This document shows, piece by piece, positions 16,326 through 25,438 of a DNA stretch of 35,390 nucleotides; position 1 is the first letter of the stretch; the number at the start of each line of letters is the position of its first letter. Under the pieces are notes generated by a model. That model was not told where the DNA came from. It worked only from the letters and a program-made list of their open reading frames with translations, and ran no database searches. Location of the stretch: positions 1 through 35,390 of the forward strand of contig JAEZTQ010000013.1 of assembly GCA_023443625.1 (NCBI GenBank). Direction: 5' to 3'. This DNA comes from Bacillota bacterium (lineage in GTDB: Bacteria; Bacillota_A; Clostridia; Lachnospirales; Lachnospiraceae). The translations under genes and the position numbers were made by a program.

Positions 16326-16551
16326 ATGTGTAATACTATACCTTTCGTTGTAATGAGACCAGAAGGGAATTTCAAAAGACAACAATAAGTTTGTAAAGTT
16401 CATAACAGATGTATGGAATTATGTTTATTAATCTGATGCATATCAAAGCCTTCCCCTAGGTCCTCAATTAGAATAAATAATTAGGATAATATGGAAAAAT
16501 AATCATATGTGTAGTATAGTAGTTATATAATAATTTTTAAGGGGATAGGTT

Positions 16552-17352
16552 ATGAGAAGATGGAGTGCAAATACTAGCATTGTATTATGCTATATATTCT
16601 TATTTACTTTAACAGGCTGCAAAGCATCAGATAGTAGTTCTGGTTCTGCCAAGGGAGCCACGGTGATTACTCCAGCATATTTAGCGACGGATGTACCAAC
16701 AGATATTATGGCATATCCACCATCAAATATACCAACCAATATGCCAACTAACCTACCAACGGTATCTCCTTCTTTAACCTTGCCAGCAGTATCAGGTGAT
16801 GCTGGAGAGAACACGCTTGATGACCTTTCTTCCAAAGACTTAAAAGAAATTTCACTGAATAGGTTACCAAAGGATTATAGTCTTGAGGATGCCAAGGCCG
16901 ATGAAACTGTGATTTTTGAAAATGGTGATATTACCCATGGGCAGTCTATGTGGGAGAATTTTGTAGAAAGCTCAAAAAATGGAGAAGCAGTAACTGTCAG
17001 ATTGGGATATTATTATACGCTTGAGGATGCATCCAAATATGACAAAGAGTATTATGAGAGTATAAAGGATGATTATCCCATACTTTATATCATGGACTTA
17101 TATTATGATAAGGAGAAATATACCATAGAATGGATAGAAGAAGGAAAGTTGATTTCCAAGGAATACAAGTATTTGATAAAATGTGAAGGTGAACCCAACA
17201 GTGAGACGGCAGTATTTTCCCAGTATACCTATTATATTCTGGTCAATGACAACACAGTAACTTGGGAGGAAATTGTACATGGTATGCTTAGTTCCCAGTT
17301 CGGAAATTATATAGACCATTTCCGTGTCTATTCTGATTTAATATATAAATAA
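16552..17352 (+). CDS. putative lipoprotein of unknown function
   Basis: 266 residues. A signal peptide with lipobox LTGC (Cys about residue 23) predicts a membrane-anchored extracellular lipoprotein. A Ser/Thr/Pro-rich linker with short repeats (SNIPTNMPTNLPT, about 59-71) follows, typical of a spacer through the cell wall. The C-terminal domain (about 90-266) is rich in acidic and aromatic residues (YYYTLEDASKYDKEYYE). It resembles uncharacterised clostridial DUF4362-type lipoproteins by general look only. GGGG upstream of the ATG is a moderate ribosome binding site. It appears monocistronic and ends before a strong hairpin. Confidence 0.7.
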   Translation: MRRWSANTSIVLCYIFLFTLTGCKASDSSSGSAKGATVITPAYLATDVPTDIMAYPPSNIPTNMPTNLPTVSPSLTLPAVSGDAGENTLDDLSSKDLKEISLNRLPKDYSLEDAKADETVIFENGDITHGQSMWENFVESSKNGEAVTVRLGYYYTLEDASKYDKEYYESIKDDYPILYIMDLYYDKEKYTIEWIEEGKLISKEYKYLIKCEGEPNSETAVFSQYTYYILVNDNTVTWEEIVHGMLSSQFGNYIDHFRVYSDLIYK

Positions 17353-17661
17353 GCGTAAGTTATATTTTCATACCAGAATTTGTGTAGTAAAATAATTTAT
17401 TGTTGTTACTAAAGATAGGTCATTTGAATAAGCAATAGCATTTATTATGTACGGGCTGATATTACTTTATATCAGCCTGTTCCTTAATGTAGGGCAGTAT
17501 TTGAACACTTAATTTTTAAACTATCTTCATACATTTTTCACAGGTCGTATGGTAATATTTTCTTAAGATATTTGATATAAAACAAGCAAAGGAGTTGCAT
17601 TATAGAGTAATAATAAGCAAGTATCTTTGGTTTTTAATTAACTTTAAAAGAGAGGTAGACC
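17353..17661. other. non-coding gap between two lipoprotein genes
   Basis: It holds the terminator at 17451-17480 and an AT-rich upstream region of the next gene. No clear promoter or riboswitch fold was recognised. Confidence 0.4.
17451..17480 (+). terminator. terminator after the first lipoprotein gene
   Basis: ACGGGCTGATAT (17451-17462) pairs with ATATCAGCCTGT (17469-17480) around a six-base loop, with one G-T pair; TCCTTAAT follows. Confidence 0.65.
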
Positions 17662-19389
17662 ATGAAGAAGAGATGGAACTATTATATATCACTACTTACC
17701 ATATCAACTTTGATTTTGACGGGATGTAGTTCAAGTAAAGTTGATGTGAAGGAAGAGGGAGGCGTTGGCACTACTGGTACAGCTGATAGGTCAACTGTCC
17801 TTACTTCTACTGTTATTGTGGATAAAGAATTCACAGAAAGAGATATAGAACCAGGATATGAAGATAGTACAGCGACGCACATAACCTTAAGTGGGGAGAG
17901 TATTGATGTAGCTGGAAGTGGAGCAACAGCAAAGGATAGTGTGCTGACAATTAGTGAGGAGGGAACCTATGTCATCACGGGCTCTCTATCAGAGGGACAG
18001 ATTATTGTGGATGCAGAAGATCAGGATAAAGTGCAAATGGTACTAAATGGAGTAAATATTACTTCTTCAACTCATGCACCTATATATATTAAAAAGGCAG
18101 ATAAAGTTTTTCTTACCTTAGGAGAAGATACAAAGAATACATTAACAGATGGAAAAGAATATCTTCAGTCAGATGAGAATACCGTTGATGGTGTGATTTT
18201 TAGTAGTGCAGACCTGACCATAAATGGTAGGGGAGCCTTAAGTATTACAGGCAATTATAAACATGGAATAGTATCAAAGGATGACCTTGTAATTACTGGA
18301 GGAACCTTTGATATAACGGCAGTGAAAGATGCTATCAATGGTAAGGATTGTGTGAAAATTAAGGATGGAACCTTTAGCCTTAGTACCACGACGGGTAATG
18401 GTATTCAATCCAAGAATGGGGATGATACTACAAAAGGCTATGTATATATCTGTGGTGGTAATATCACTGTTCTAGAAGGCAAAGAAGGCATAGAAGGAAC
18501 CGTAATTCTTATTGAAGATGGTATCATTGATATCACAGTGGAAGATGATGGTTTCAATGCAGCCAGTGGAACAGCGGATACGACGGAGACATCCACTACA
18601 GATCAATCAATTACAACCAAACCAGAAAGTAAAACCGTAGCAGAAGGTATGACGATTTCAGCTGATACAACCAAACCAGAGGGAATGACCCCACCCGACG
18701 GTGGAATTATGCCTGAGCAAATGACTCCACCCGATGGAGTAACCATGCCGGAGGGAATGACCCCACCAGATGAAAGAACTATACCTGATGATGCAACCAA
18801 TGGAGCCTGGGGTTTTGGGAAGGGAGGCTTTGGAGGTGGCGGTGACAATCCATTTGCTGTGGATAGCAATTGCTATATCTCTATTACAGGAGGTGTTATT
18901 AATATAGTAGCATCTGGCGATGGCATTGACAGCAATGGAAGCCTTTATATATCTGGAAGTCAGCTCTTTGTCACTGGCCCAACGAATAGTGGAAATAGTG
19001 GCCTTGACTACGCTGGAACAGCAGAAATCACTGGTGGAACAGTGGTGGTAGCTGGAAGTGTGGGAATGGCCCAAGGGTTTGGTAATACAAGTACCCAATA
19101 TTCTCTTCTCTATAATATGACAGATACTTCCGAAGCTGGAACAGAAGTAACATTAAAAGATAAAGAGGATAATACCCTTGTATCCTATACTCCAACCAAA
19201 CAATATCAGTCCCTTGTAATTAGTTCTCCAGAACTTAAGAAGGATGCTACCTATACCTTAACAAGTGGAGAGCAAAGGGCCGAGATTACCCTAACTGCCA
19301 TAGTTACAAGCAATGGACAGCAAGGAATGGGTGGACAGGGAATGCGAGGAAATCCAGGTCAAGGAAATATGCAAAGGCCAAGTAGATGA
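17662..19389 (+). CDS. Cthe_2159-like carbohydrate-binding lipoprotein
   Basis: 575 residues. Lipobox ILTGC puts the lipidated cysteine at residue 22. The body matches the Cthe_2159 family (formerly DUF4353): EGTYVITGSLSEGQIIVDA, the repeated strand pattern VQMVLNGVNITSS, GVIFSSADLTINGRGALSI and HGIVSKDDLVITGGTFDI, which builds a right-handed parallel beta-helix with calcium sites. The founding Clostridium thermocellum protein binds cellulose and polygalacturonate (established). A Pro/Thr/Met-rich insertion (residues 329-376, four 12-residue repeats) and a Gly-rich segment (WGFGKGGFGGGG) interrupt the helix before its last turns (GGVINIVASGDGIDSNG). The C-terminus is Gly/Gln-rich. It is predicted to hold plant cell-wall polysaccharide at the surface. 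AGAGAGG precedes the ATG. Confidence 0.82.
   Translation: MKKRWNYYISLLTISTLILTGCSSSKVDVKEEGGVGTTGTADRSTVLTSTVIVDKEFTERDIEPGYEDSTATHITLSGESIDVAGSGATAKDSVLTISEEGTYVITGSLSEGQIIVDAEDQDKVQMVLNGVNITSSTHAPIYIKKADKVFLTLGEDTKNTLTDGKEYLQSDENTVDGVIFSSADLTINGRGALSITGNYKHGIVSKDDLVITGGTFDITAVKDAINGKDCVKIKDGTFSLSTTTGNGIQSKNGDDTTKGYVYICGGNITVLEGKEGIEGTVILIEDGIIDITVEDDGFNAASGTADTTETSTTDQSITTKPESKTVAEGMTISADTTKPEGMTPPDGGIMPEQMTPPDGVTMPEGMTPPDERTIPDDATNGAWGFGKGGFGGGGDNPFAVDSNCYISITGGVINIVASGDGIDSNGSLYISGSQLFVTGPTNSGNSGLDYAGTAEITGGTVVVAGSVGMAQGFGNTSTQYSLLYNMTDTSEAGTEVTLKDKEDNTLVSYTPTKQYQSLVISSPELKKDATYTLTSGEQRAEITLTAIVTSNGQQGMGGQGMRGNPGQGNMQRPSR
18646..18789 (+). repeat. four 36-bp repeats encoding a 12-residue motif
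   Basis: Units at 18646, 18682, 18718 and 18754 encode GMTISADTTKPE, GMTPPDGGIMPE, QMTPPDGVTMPE and GMTPPDERTIPD. The inner copies are the most alike. In-frame repeats of this kind can change number by slippage and act as a flexible spacer. Confidence 0.75.
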
Positions 19390-19538
19390 AGAAGGGTTTA
19401 CTGCAGTTATTGAAAGATAAATATGAATAGAACTGCTATGAAAATTCCAAGCAGTAGGGACTTCAAACTTTCATTATGTTTATGAAGTAAAAATATAAGA
19501 ATGAAACAGATTAATTAGACTTTGGAGAGAGGGTTAAT

Positions 19539-19988
19539 ATGGAGATTTTCTGTTTGAATGGATATGAGAATGAAAAAATTTCTCTTGAGCTTAACGAAGT
19601 ATTAGGATTTCCAGATGCTATTAGTTATGAAGGTGGCTATGATATCATATGCACATTAAAGATTGATGTTGGATGTTATCATGTTAGATGTGAAAAATAC
19701 TATTCTGCAACAGGTGCACTATACAATTTCACTAACATGTTGAAAGAGTGTTATAAAAATCTAGGCGGACAAGCAGAATACCGTTTACTTTTGGAAAATG
19801 ATTTAGTATTTACTGTTTCTATGACATCGTCTGGACATGCTGTTGTAACTGGTACTTTTCAGGAAAGACCAGATAAAGATAGTATTCTTAGGTTTGAAAT
19901 GGAAACAGACCAATCATGCTTTTTGTCAGTTGTTGAAGCAGTTAATGAATTGAAGAAAACATATGGTGGTATGCAAGGAATCGAATAG
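19539..19988 (+). CDS. probable WapI-family immunity protein
   Basis: 149 residues opening MEIFCLNGYENEKISLELNE, with GGYDIICTLKIDVGCYHVRC, a YSATGALYNFTNMLKECY helix, and the C-terminal pattern RFEMETDQS followed by a helix and GGMQGIE. From memory this matches the short proteins annotated as WapI-type immunity proteins, which neutralise toxic C-termini of wall-associated (WapA/Rhs-like) proteins. It has no signal peptide or membrane segment. GGAGAGAGG precedes the ATG. No toxin gene is nearby, so it would be an orphan immunity gene. The family assignment is moderately secure and the function inferred. Confidence 0.55.
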   Translation: MEIFCLNGYENEKISLELNEVLGFPDAISYEGGYDIICTLKIDVGCYHVRCEKYYSATGALYNFTNMLKECYKNLGGQAEYRLLLENDLVFTVSMTSSGHAVVTGTFQERPDKDSILRFEMETDQSCFLSVVEAVNELKKTYGGMQGIE

Positions 19989-20093
19989 ATGAATTTTTAG
20001 TTTTGCAGCCTGGAACAACTTCCCAAAATGTTTATTAAGCGATTATCATAATCCTGCAAAATCCATATCAAATATTTCAAGGAGACAAACATA

Positions 20094-20271
20094 ATGAAAA
20101 TACTTTCCAAAAAAACTATCAACGAATGCGTTCGTGGATATATCGATATGCCTTTCATATTGACTTGACTACGTTTCAATACTTCTTAGAAGGGGGGTAG
20201 CAATGGGCAACCATTTAAATCCTTATCTATTACAGATAATACGGTATCGTTTTGTTTCCTTTGCTTATTAG
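20094..20271 (+). other. two very short frames with good ribosome binding sites
   Basis: AAGGAGA precedes ATG at 20094 (24 codons, to 20168; starts MKILSKKTINECVRG). AGGGGGG precedes ATG at 20203 (22 codons, to 20271; starts MGNHLNPYL). Both stop quickly. They look like severed starts of genes at a rearranged junction, or chance frames in the convergent gap before the response-regulator gene. No family can be named. Confidence 0.25.
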
Positions 20272-21689
20272 TTATTTCTAAATTGTCCTGGTGTAACACC
20301 TACTTCCCGTTTGAAAATCTTAATAAATTGAAAATAATCATTATAACCGATACGTTCAACAACATCTTGCAGGGAGAGAGAACTATCACTTAGTAATTGT
20401 TTAGCCAAAGTTATTCGTTTTGCCGTAATATATTTTGTTAATGTGGTCCCTGTATGCTTTTTAAACAGAGTACTAAAATAACTGGGTGAAAAATGATATC
20501 TAGCGGCTAATTCAGGCAAACGTAATTCTTCGGTATAATGGGTATCAATAAATTGTAATATATTCTGTCCAAGAAACTCCGTGGATGTTAAGTTGTCTGA
20601 TGTAAGAAGTATTTGTTTTAAGTAATCAAAAACAGCCTCCAAGTTAGCAAAATCACTAGACAAACGGCGATAATTCAAGGTTTCTAAAGCATCACTATCA
20701 ATAGGTAAATAACGTTTGTAAAGACTAATCACTATATTAATGATATCTGCTATTTTATCAAGCATCATACCATTTGATAGAGTACACATCTGGTTAAGTA
20801 ATTGTAAACAGATAGTATAATCATTATTCATAAGATCTTTCTCGAATATCTTTATAAGTTCTGATAGGCCTCCTTCGCTATCATCTGGGTATTTTTTGTT
20901 ATAAATGAGTGGTTTCTCTTTATGTTGTATAATAGCGGTACAAAAGGCTATATCTGATTGTTTATGTAGGTTGCTAAAGGAATAGCTACTATTTACTTCT
21001 TTGCTGATACCCAGATACTGGGCATTTCTTTTTCCAAAGTTATTTAACCATTGCTCAAAGGCATCTATGGAGGTATATCCAACCAGAGCTAAATATTTAT
21101 TTCGTCCTGTGCGGAGAGTAAAAAATCCCAGTTCTGGTTGCCAAGTTTGCTTGGTAGAATATAGATTATTGTCTTCATAAACAGAATAAGTGACACACCT
21201 AAAGTGAGAATAAGCTTTGTATTGGGAAGAACAATTTGCCCATTCTCCTACGGCTAAGGAATCATTTTCATCTAGAAGGGAGAAATAAGCATCATTTAAT
21301 ATAGAGTTCTTCTTTTGATCTAGTCGTTCTCTTAAACGCTCCAAGGTTTCGGTAAGTTGATTGGCAGATACTTGTTTTACAAGATAATCCGCAGCACCAT
21401 GTCTAACAGCGCGCTGGGCATAATCAAATTCTGCATATCCGGTGATAAATATAACTTCGATATCAGGAATCTGTTTACGAAGTGTTTCTAATAATTCTAG
21501 TCCATCCATACCTGGCATTCTAATGTCACTTACCAATAAATCTGGTTGATGCATAAGACATGCTTCTAAAGCACGGGGTCCATTATCAGCGGTGGAACAT
21601 ATGGTAAAATCTAAAGACTCCCAGTTGATACTATGCACTAAGCTGTATACAACCCATGGTTCGTCATCTGCAATAATCACTCGGTACAT
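20268..21689 (-). CDS. YesN-type AraC-family response regulator
   Basis: 473 residues. The receiver domain (1-120) has ADDEPW with the acidic pair at 8-9, phosphoacceptor Asp55 (LLVSDIRMPGMDG), and Lys105. The residue after this lysine is Gln instead of the nearly invariant Pro. A long, poorly conserved middle (about 130-365) is typical of YesN proteins. The C-terminal AraC DNA-binding domain (about 370-473) has LPELAARYHFSPSYFSTLFKKHTG and the second helix-turn-helix ending FIKIFKREVGVTPGQFR. It overlaps the 3' end of the kinase gene by 26 bp. It should activate the divergent sugar operon when phosphorylated by its YesM partner. Confidence 0.9.
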   Translation of the reverse strand: MYRVIIADDEPWVVYSLVHSINWESLDFTICSTADNGPRALEACLMHQPDLLVSDIRMPGMDGLELLETLRKQIPDIEVIFITGYAEFDYAQRAVRHGAADYLVKQVSANQLTETLERLRERLDQKKNSILNDAYFSLLDENDSLAVGEWANCSSQYKAYSHFRCVTYSVYEDNNLYSTKQTWQPELGFFTLRTGRNKYLALVGYTSIDAFEQWLNNFGKRNAQYLGISKEVNSSYSFSNLHKQSDIAFCTAIIQHKEKPLIYNKKYPDDSEGGLSELIKIFEKDLMNNDYTICLQLLNQMCTLSNGMMLDKIADIINIVISLYKRYLPIDSDALETLNYRRLSSDFANLEAVFDYLKQILLTSDNLTSTEFLGQNILQFIDTHYTEELRLPELAARYHFSPSYFSTLFKKHTGTTLTKYITAKRITLAKQLLSDSSLSLQDVVERIGYNDYFQFIKIFKREVGVTPGQFRNN

Positions 21690-23421
21690 CTTCTTTGACT
21701 TCCTTTCTAGCGGGTAGAATTATTTCTATGATGGTCCCACCTTCACAATTACTGGATATCTTAAGTTGGCTTTCATCTCCATAAAATAATCGTAATCGGT
21801 GAGAAATATTTGATAAACCTATACTTGCATTATCTGATGGACTTGTTACGTATTGAAGGAGTTCTTGGACAGTAGCTTCCTTTATCCCTAAACCATTGTC
21901 CTTTACTTTCATGTGTAGTGCATCCTTTTTAAGATCAACAGTAACCTCAATATTTCCAGGCCCTATTTTTTGCTCCAATCCGTGGAACACAGCATTTTCT
22001 ACAATGGGCTGTAGAATGAGTCTTGGGATGTAATAGGACATGGTTTCTGAAGTAGCATCAATGGAGATTGATATTCGTCCCATAAAGCGATAATAAATGA
22101 TTTGTGCATATTCTTGGATATTCGCCAATTCTTCCTCCACAGTAACATAATTATCACCTTTCACCGCATATCGAAACATTTGGGACAAGGCTTGACTTAT
22201 TTCTACTACCTCTGGTGCATTATGACTTAGAGCGATTCCTTTAATACACTCAAAAGTGTTATATAGAAAATGAGGATTAATCTGATTACGGTAAGCGAGA
22301 ATTTCGGTTTTATGGTGGGACAACACAGCTTCATAATATTGTTTTTCTTTGTTGAGTAGTTCCTCTGTTTTTTCATCTAAGGATTTAAGCATGCCATTCA
22401 TAGTGTTTGCCATGGAAGCTAATTCTTCATAGTTCCATTTTTTTGGTAAGGTATAAGGATGCACAGATTTATTTATTCTTTCAGATGCATTCTTTGAGAC
22501 TTCATTCATGAAATGACTGATATGATTGATGGGGCTGATAAAGCGTCTGGATAATAGAAAAACAAAAGTTAATACCATTACAACAATCAGTAGGGAAATA
22601 GCCATAACGGTAAATAAAAGTGGTATCATATTATCGGCTATGATATCTTTTTCAAAATAAGTTATAAGTTGCCAGCCATTGGTAGAAAAGCTGTCATCTA
22701 ATAACACATAGGAATCGCCATTTTTAATTTCTTCACTAAGTTCAAAATCAGCTCCTGGACCAACAATTGCATGTCCTTCCTTATCTAGAAGCACCATATT
22801 GCAGCCCTTTAGTTGGTTTCCTGTGTCAATCTGATTTTTGATATAAGAAGGACTCATGGTAAAGACAATAGTTCCGATACGATTTTCTTTAATAATGACG
22901 GAATTAGAATCTAAAACTGGAATTGTCATGATATAATAGGGGACGGAAACACCGATATAAGGATTGGATGGATAAAAGCTGGAATAGGTTATATTATAAC
23001 TTAGATCAATGGTATCATTTTGTATAATAGCCTTATGATTTGATCCATTCGCAGTTATGATATATCCGTTTTTATCATAAATAGTAAAGCCTTTTACATC
23101 ACTTTGAGATGTGGATAACCCTGAAAATACGGTCTGTACATCGGAGTAAAGTGCAAGTCGTTTGACGGAATCATCTTCCTTCAAATAATGTTGTACGGAG
23201 GCATTATAACCGATGGAAATAGCGACATTTTCAACATTATCAAGATAGTGTTCAATATTATCATAGCTTTGCTTATGGGCTGCTTCTAAAAGCTGACGTG
23301 TATTTGCCAAGAGCATGTTTCTCATTATGAAAAGTTGGGAACAAAAAGAAAGTAGTGTTATTACAAAAATAAAAGCACATAAAAGAGTATATGCAGTTTT
23401 AATGCTTAGTCTGTTTTTCAT
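21664..23421 (-). CDS. YesM-type sensor histidine kinase
   Basis: 585 residues. Transmembrane segments at about 10-34 and 266-290 enclose a large extracytoplasmic double-Cache-like sensor (about 35-262). A HAMP domain (about 291-350) and a coiled coil lead into the His_kinase domain with phosphoacceptor His384 in QINPHFLYNTFECIK. The ATPase part shows LILQPIVENAVFHGLE (N box), KDNGLGI (G1) and the late SIGLSNISHRLRL (G2-like). This is the standard layout of YesM/LytS kinases that sense extracellular sugars or sugar-loaded binding proteins. It is transcribed away from the sugar operon and is translationally coupled to the downstream regulator. Confidence 0.9.
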   Translation of the reverse strand: MKNRLSIKTAYTLLCAFIFVITLLSFCSQLFIMRNMLLANTRQLLEAAHKQSYDNIEHYLDNVENVAISIGYNASVQHYLKEDDSVKRLALYSDVQTVFSGLSTSQSDVKGFTIYDKNGYIITANGSNHKAIIQNDTIDLSYNITYSSFYPSNPYIGVSVPYYIMTIPVLDSNSVIIKENRIGTIVFTMSPSYIKNQIDTGNQLKGCNMVLLDKEGHAIVGPGADFELSEEIKNGDSYVLLDDSFSTNGWQLITYFEKDIIADNMIPLLFTVMAISLLIVVMVLTFVFLLSRRFISPINHISHFMNEVSKNASERINKSVHPYTLPKKWNYEELASMANTMNGMLKSLDEKTEELLNKEKQYYEAVLSHHKTEILAYRNQINPHFLYNTFECIKGIALSHNAPEVVEISQALSQMFRYAVKGDNYVTVEEELANIQEYAQIIYYRFMGRISISIDATSETMSYYIPRLILQPIVENAVFHGLEQKIGPGNIEVTVDLKKDALHMKVKDNGLGIKEATVQELLQYVTSPSDNASIGLSNISHRLRLFYGDESQLKISSNCEGGTIIEIILPARKEVKEDVPSDYCR

Positions 23422-23680
23422 TGTCTGTCCTCACTAACAAGATGATACAAAATATAGGTATTTTAAAAGTATCTCTTATAATCCAAGCTATTGAATTTTA
23501 GATTTAAAGATTGTTAACGTATTATATCATATTTTGTAATAAGTAAATAGTGAAAGTGAAGGGTTCAAAAAAAAACACATATAAATCGAATAAAAATTCA
23601 TATGAAAATTAAAAATTATTGTATATTATGTACATGTGGTTCGAAGCTGAACCCATACAATATTTTTAGGAGGAGAAACT
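23422..23680. promoter_or_regulatory. divergent control region between yesM-type and sugar-transport genes
   Basis: This 259-bp AT-rich region separates the two-component genes from the operon they probably control. GGTTC (23638-23642) and GAACC (23649-23653) form a small hairpin 25 bases before the ribosome binding site AGGAGG (23669-23674). A TATATTATG near 23621 could be a -10 without a good -35, as expected for an activator-dependent promoter. A binding site for the regulator is expected but not identified. Confidence 0.4.
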
Positions 23681-25372
23681 ATGAAAAGACATTTATTAAA
23701 AACGGTTAGCCTTTTTTTAATCTTAAGTATTTTATTTACTGCTTGTGGCAGTAAAAGTGAACCTGCTTCAACAGGATCAAAGGAAGAGGGTGTTAGTAAA
23801 GAAAATACAACTACCACTAAAAAAACAGATATTTCTTGGTTTCTTAATGTGGGAGTAGTTCCCTCTACTTGGGATGAGAGCCACTACGTAATGAAAACAA
23901 TTACAGAAGCTACAGGAGTAACAGTTTCAGCAACCACACCAGCTGATAACCCAGATACAAAGTTAAACTTAATGATAGTAAGTGGTGAGTTACCTGACCT
24001 GATTACATTATCTAATGAAACATTGATTAAAGATATGATTGATTCAAACTTAGTATGGACTCTGGAAGAATTTTTTAAGACATATTTACCTGAGAGTCAT
24101 TTGATCAATGGGGGCTTTCCTGAAGATATAAAAGAAAAATTAGTTGCTAGGGATGGAAATTGGTATTCTCTTCCTAGTCATATCAAATCCCCTGAGAATA
24201 GAGAAATATGGGGTTTAAATCCTTCTACTGAAGAACTTTGGCTGTCTACAGATTACCGTGAAAATAGAGGTGTAATTATAAATCGCACCATTATGGAACA
24301 ACTCGGTATCTCAGAAGAAGATCTAGGAACAGAAAGTGGTTTCTTAGCAGCACTTGAAAAGGTGAAAGAAGCTAATTTAAGTGTAAGTGATGCAAGTGTA
24401 ATACCATTATTAGCGAATGGTAGTGGATTCCAGGGGGGAACTTGGAAGAGTGATGGAGGAGCGGTAGGTGCTCTTACATTGATGTTTGGTGGAATGCCCT
24501 TAGATGGAGAGGGAAATTATAATAGTTTATACTATAATGATCAGTTTAAACATGCAGTTTCCTTCTTGAATAAATGTGCTCAGTCAGGATATATAGATGC
24601 CAATAGCTTTACAATGGATGATGCTGCAAATGAAGCAGCATGTCGTTCAGGACGAGTATTCGCTTTTATTGGAAATACAGCCAATACTGGATTTGCATTT
24701 GAGGGTGATTGGTTTAGCCCAGGCGTAATACTATCTGGTGGAGGTGAAACACCAGTACTTCCTAACAATAGTACTGTTGGACGCGGTTGGTTGCAGACTT
24801 ATGTTAATAAGAATTCGAAAAACCCTGAAGCCGTTGCAAGATTTCTTGATTATATGACCAGTGAAGAAGGCTTAACTACTTGGAATTATGGCGAATTAGA
24901 TGTAGACTACACAGTCAGTGAAGATGGACTTTATGTAAAAACTGAAGAAGGAACCAATAAATCCAATAATGCAGGCGTTACTGGCTTAGGTGCTTTCTGG
25001 GGATTTGCTAATCAAAACTTTGACCAGAAATTTATGGATCCAAATAATGATAAGGGTATTATACCTCAGTGTGCCTTTGGCAGTCATAAAGATACCTATA
25101 AATATGATTCCGCAGCCTTAGATGAATTACCTGGTGGTTACATAGAAGGAAATCAAGAAATGTTAGTCATAACCACTGAGATTAAGAGTGTAGCAGGTAC
25201 AGAATTAGCAAATATTATTCTTCAAGCAACTGACAGCGATTTTGACTCACGTTATGCTAGTTTTCTAGAACAGTTAGACAAATTAGGAGTGCCTAAGTTA
25301 GATAGTTATATCAATGAAGTGGTACAAGAAAACTATAAAACAATGGGATATACCTTAAAGCCGATTAACTAA
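23681..25372 (+). CDS. ABC transporter sugar-binding lipoprotein (LplA-like)
   Basis: 563 residues. Signal peptide with lipobox LFTAC (Cys22), then a Ser/Thr-rich linker and a large family-1-type solute-binding protein. The domain starts around DISWFLNVGVVPSTWDES and includes the VSGELPDLITLSNET segment. C-terminal parts (LATDSDFDSRYASFLEQLDKLGVPKLDSYINEV-like) match the LplA/YtcQ group, whose members are 500-570 residues and bind oligosaccharides. It anchors on the outer face of the membrane and feeds the two permeases downstream. AGGAGGAG precedes the ATG. A terminator hairpin right after the stop should make this the most abundant product of the operon. Confidence 0.9.
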   Translation: MKRHLLKTVSLFLILSILFTACGSKSEPASTGSKEEGVSKENTTTTKKTDISWFLNVGVVPSTWDESHYVMKTITEATGVTVSATTPADNPDTKLNLMIVSGELPDLITLSNETLIKDMIDSNLVWTLEEFFKTYLPESHLINGGFPEDIKEKLVARDGNWYSLPSHIKSPENREIWGLNPSTEELWLSTDYRENRGVIINRTIMEQLGISEEDLGTESGFLAALEKVKEANLSVSDASVIPLLANGSGFQGGTWKSDGGAVGALTLMFGGMPLDGEGNYNSLYYNDQFKHAVSFLNKCAQSGYIDANSFTMDDAANEAACRSGRVFAFIGNTANTGFAFEGDWFSPGVILSGGGETPVLPNNSTVGRGWLQTYVNKNSKNPEAVARFLDYMTSEEGLTTWNYGELDVDYTVSEDGLYVKTEEGTNKSNNAGVTGLGAFWGFANQNFDQKFMDPNNDKGIIPQCAFGSHKDTYKYDSAALDELPGGYIEGNQEMLVITTEIKSVAGTELANIILQATDSDFDSRYASFLEQLDKLGVPKLDSYINEVVQENYKTMGYTLKPIN

Positions 25373-25379
25373 ACTTTAG

Positions 25380-25409
25380 AACGGCGGCGTAATATGCCGC
25401 CGTTTTTTT
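25380..25409 (+). terminator. intra-operon terminator/attenuator after the binding-protein gene
   Basis: AACGGCGGC (25380-25388) pairs perfectly with GCCGCCGTT (25396-25404) around a seven-base loop, followed by seven T. It separates the binding-protein gene from the permease genes and probably allows partial read-through. Confidence 0.85.
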
Positions 25410-25438
25410 ACTCATGCTACAAGGAAGGAATATTATAT

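Noticed and set aside
18603..19098. Minus-strand proline/serine-rich frames opposite the lipoprotein repeats
   Set aside because: They are the antisense reading of the repeated TPPDG-coding region; repetitive DNA keeps several frames open.
16552..19389. The two lipoproteins as a van-type or antibiotic resistance module with the upstream VanT-like gene
   Set aside because: They are over 10 kb apart with separate transcription signals, and the second is clearly a carbohydrate-binding beta-helix protein.
25394..25438. Extended N-terminus of the first sugar permease from an upstream ATG
   Set aside because: The ATG at 25394 lies in the terminator hairpin and has no ribosome binding site; the ATG at 25439 has AAGGAAGG at the right distance and gives the family-typical start.
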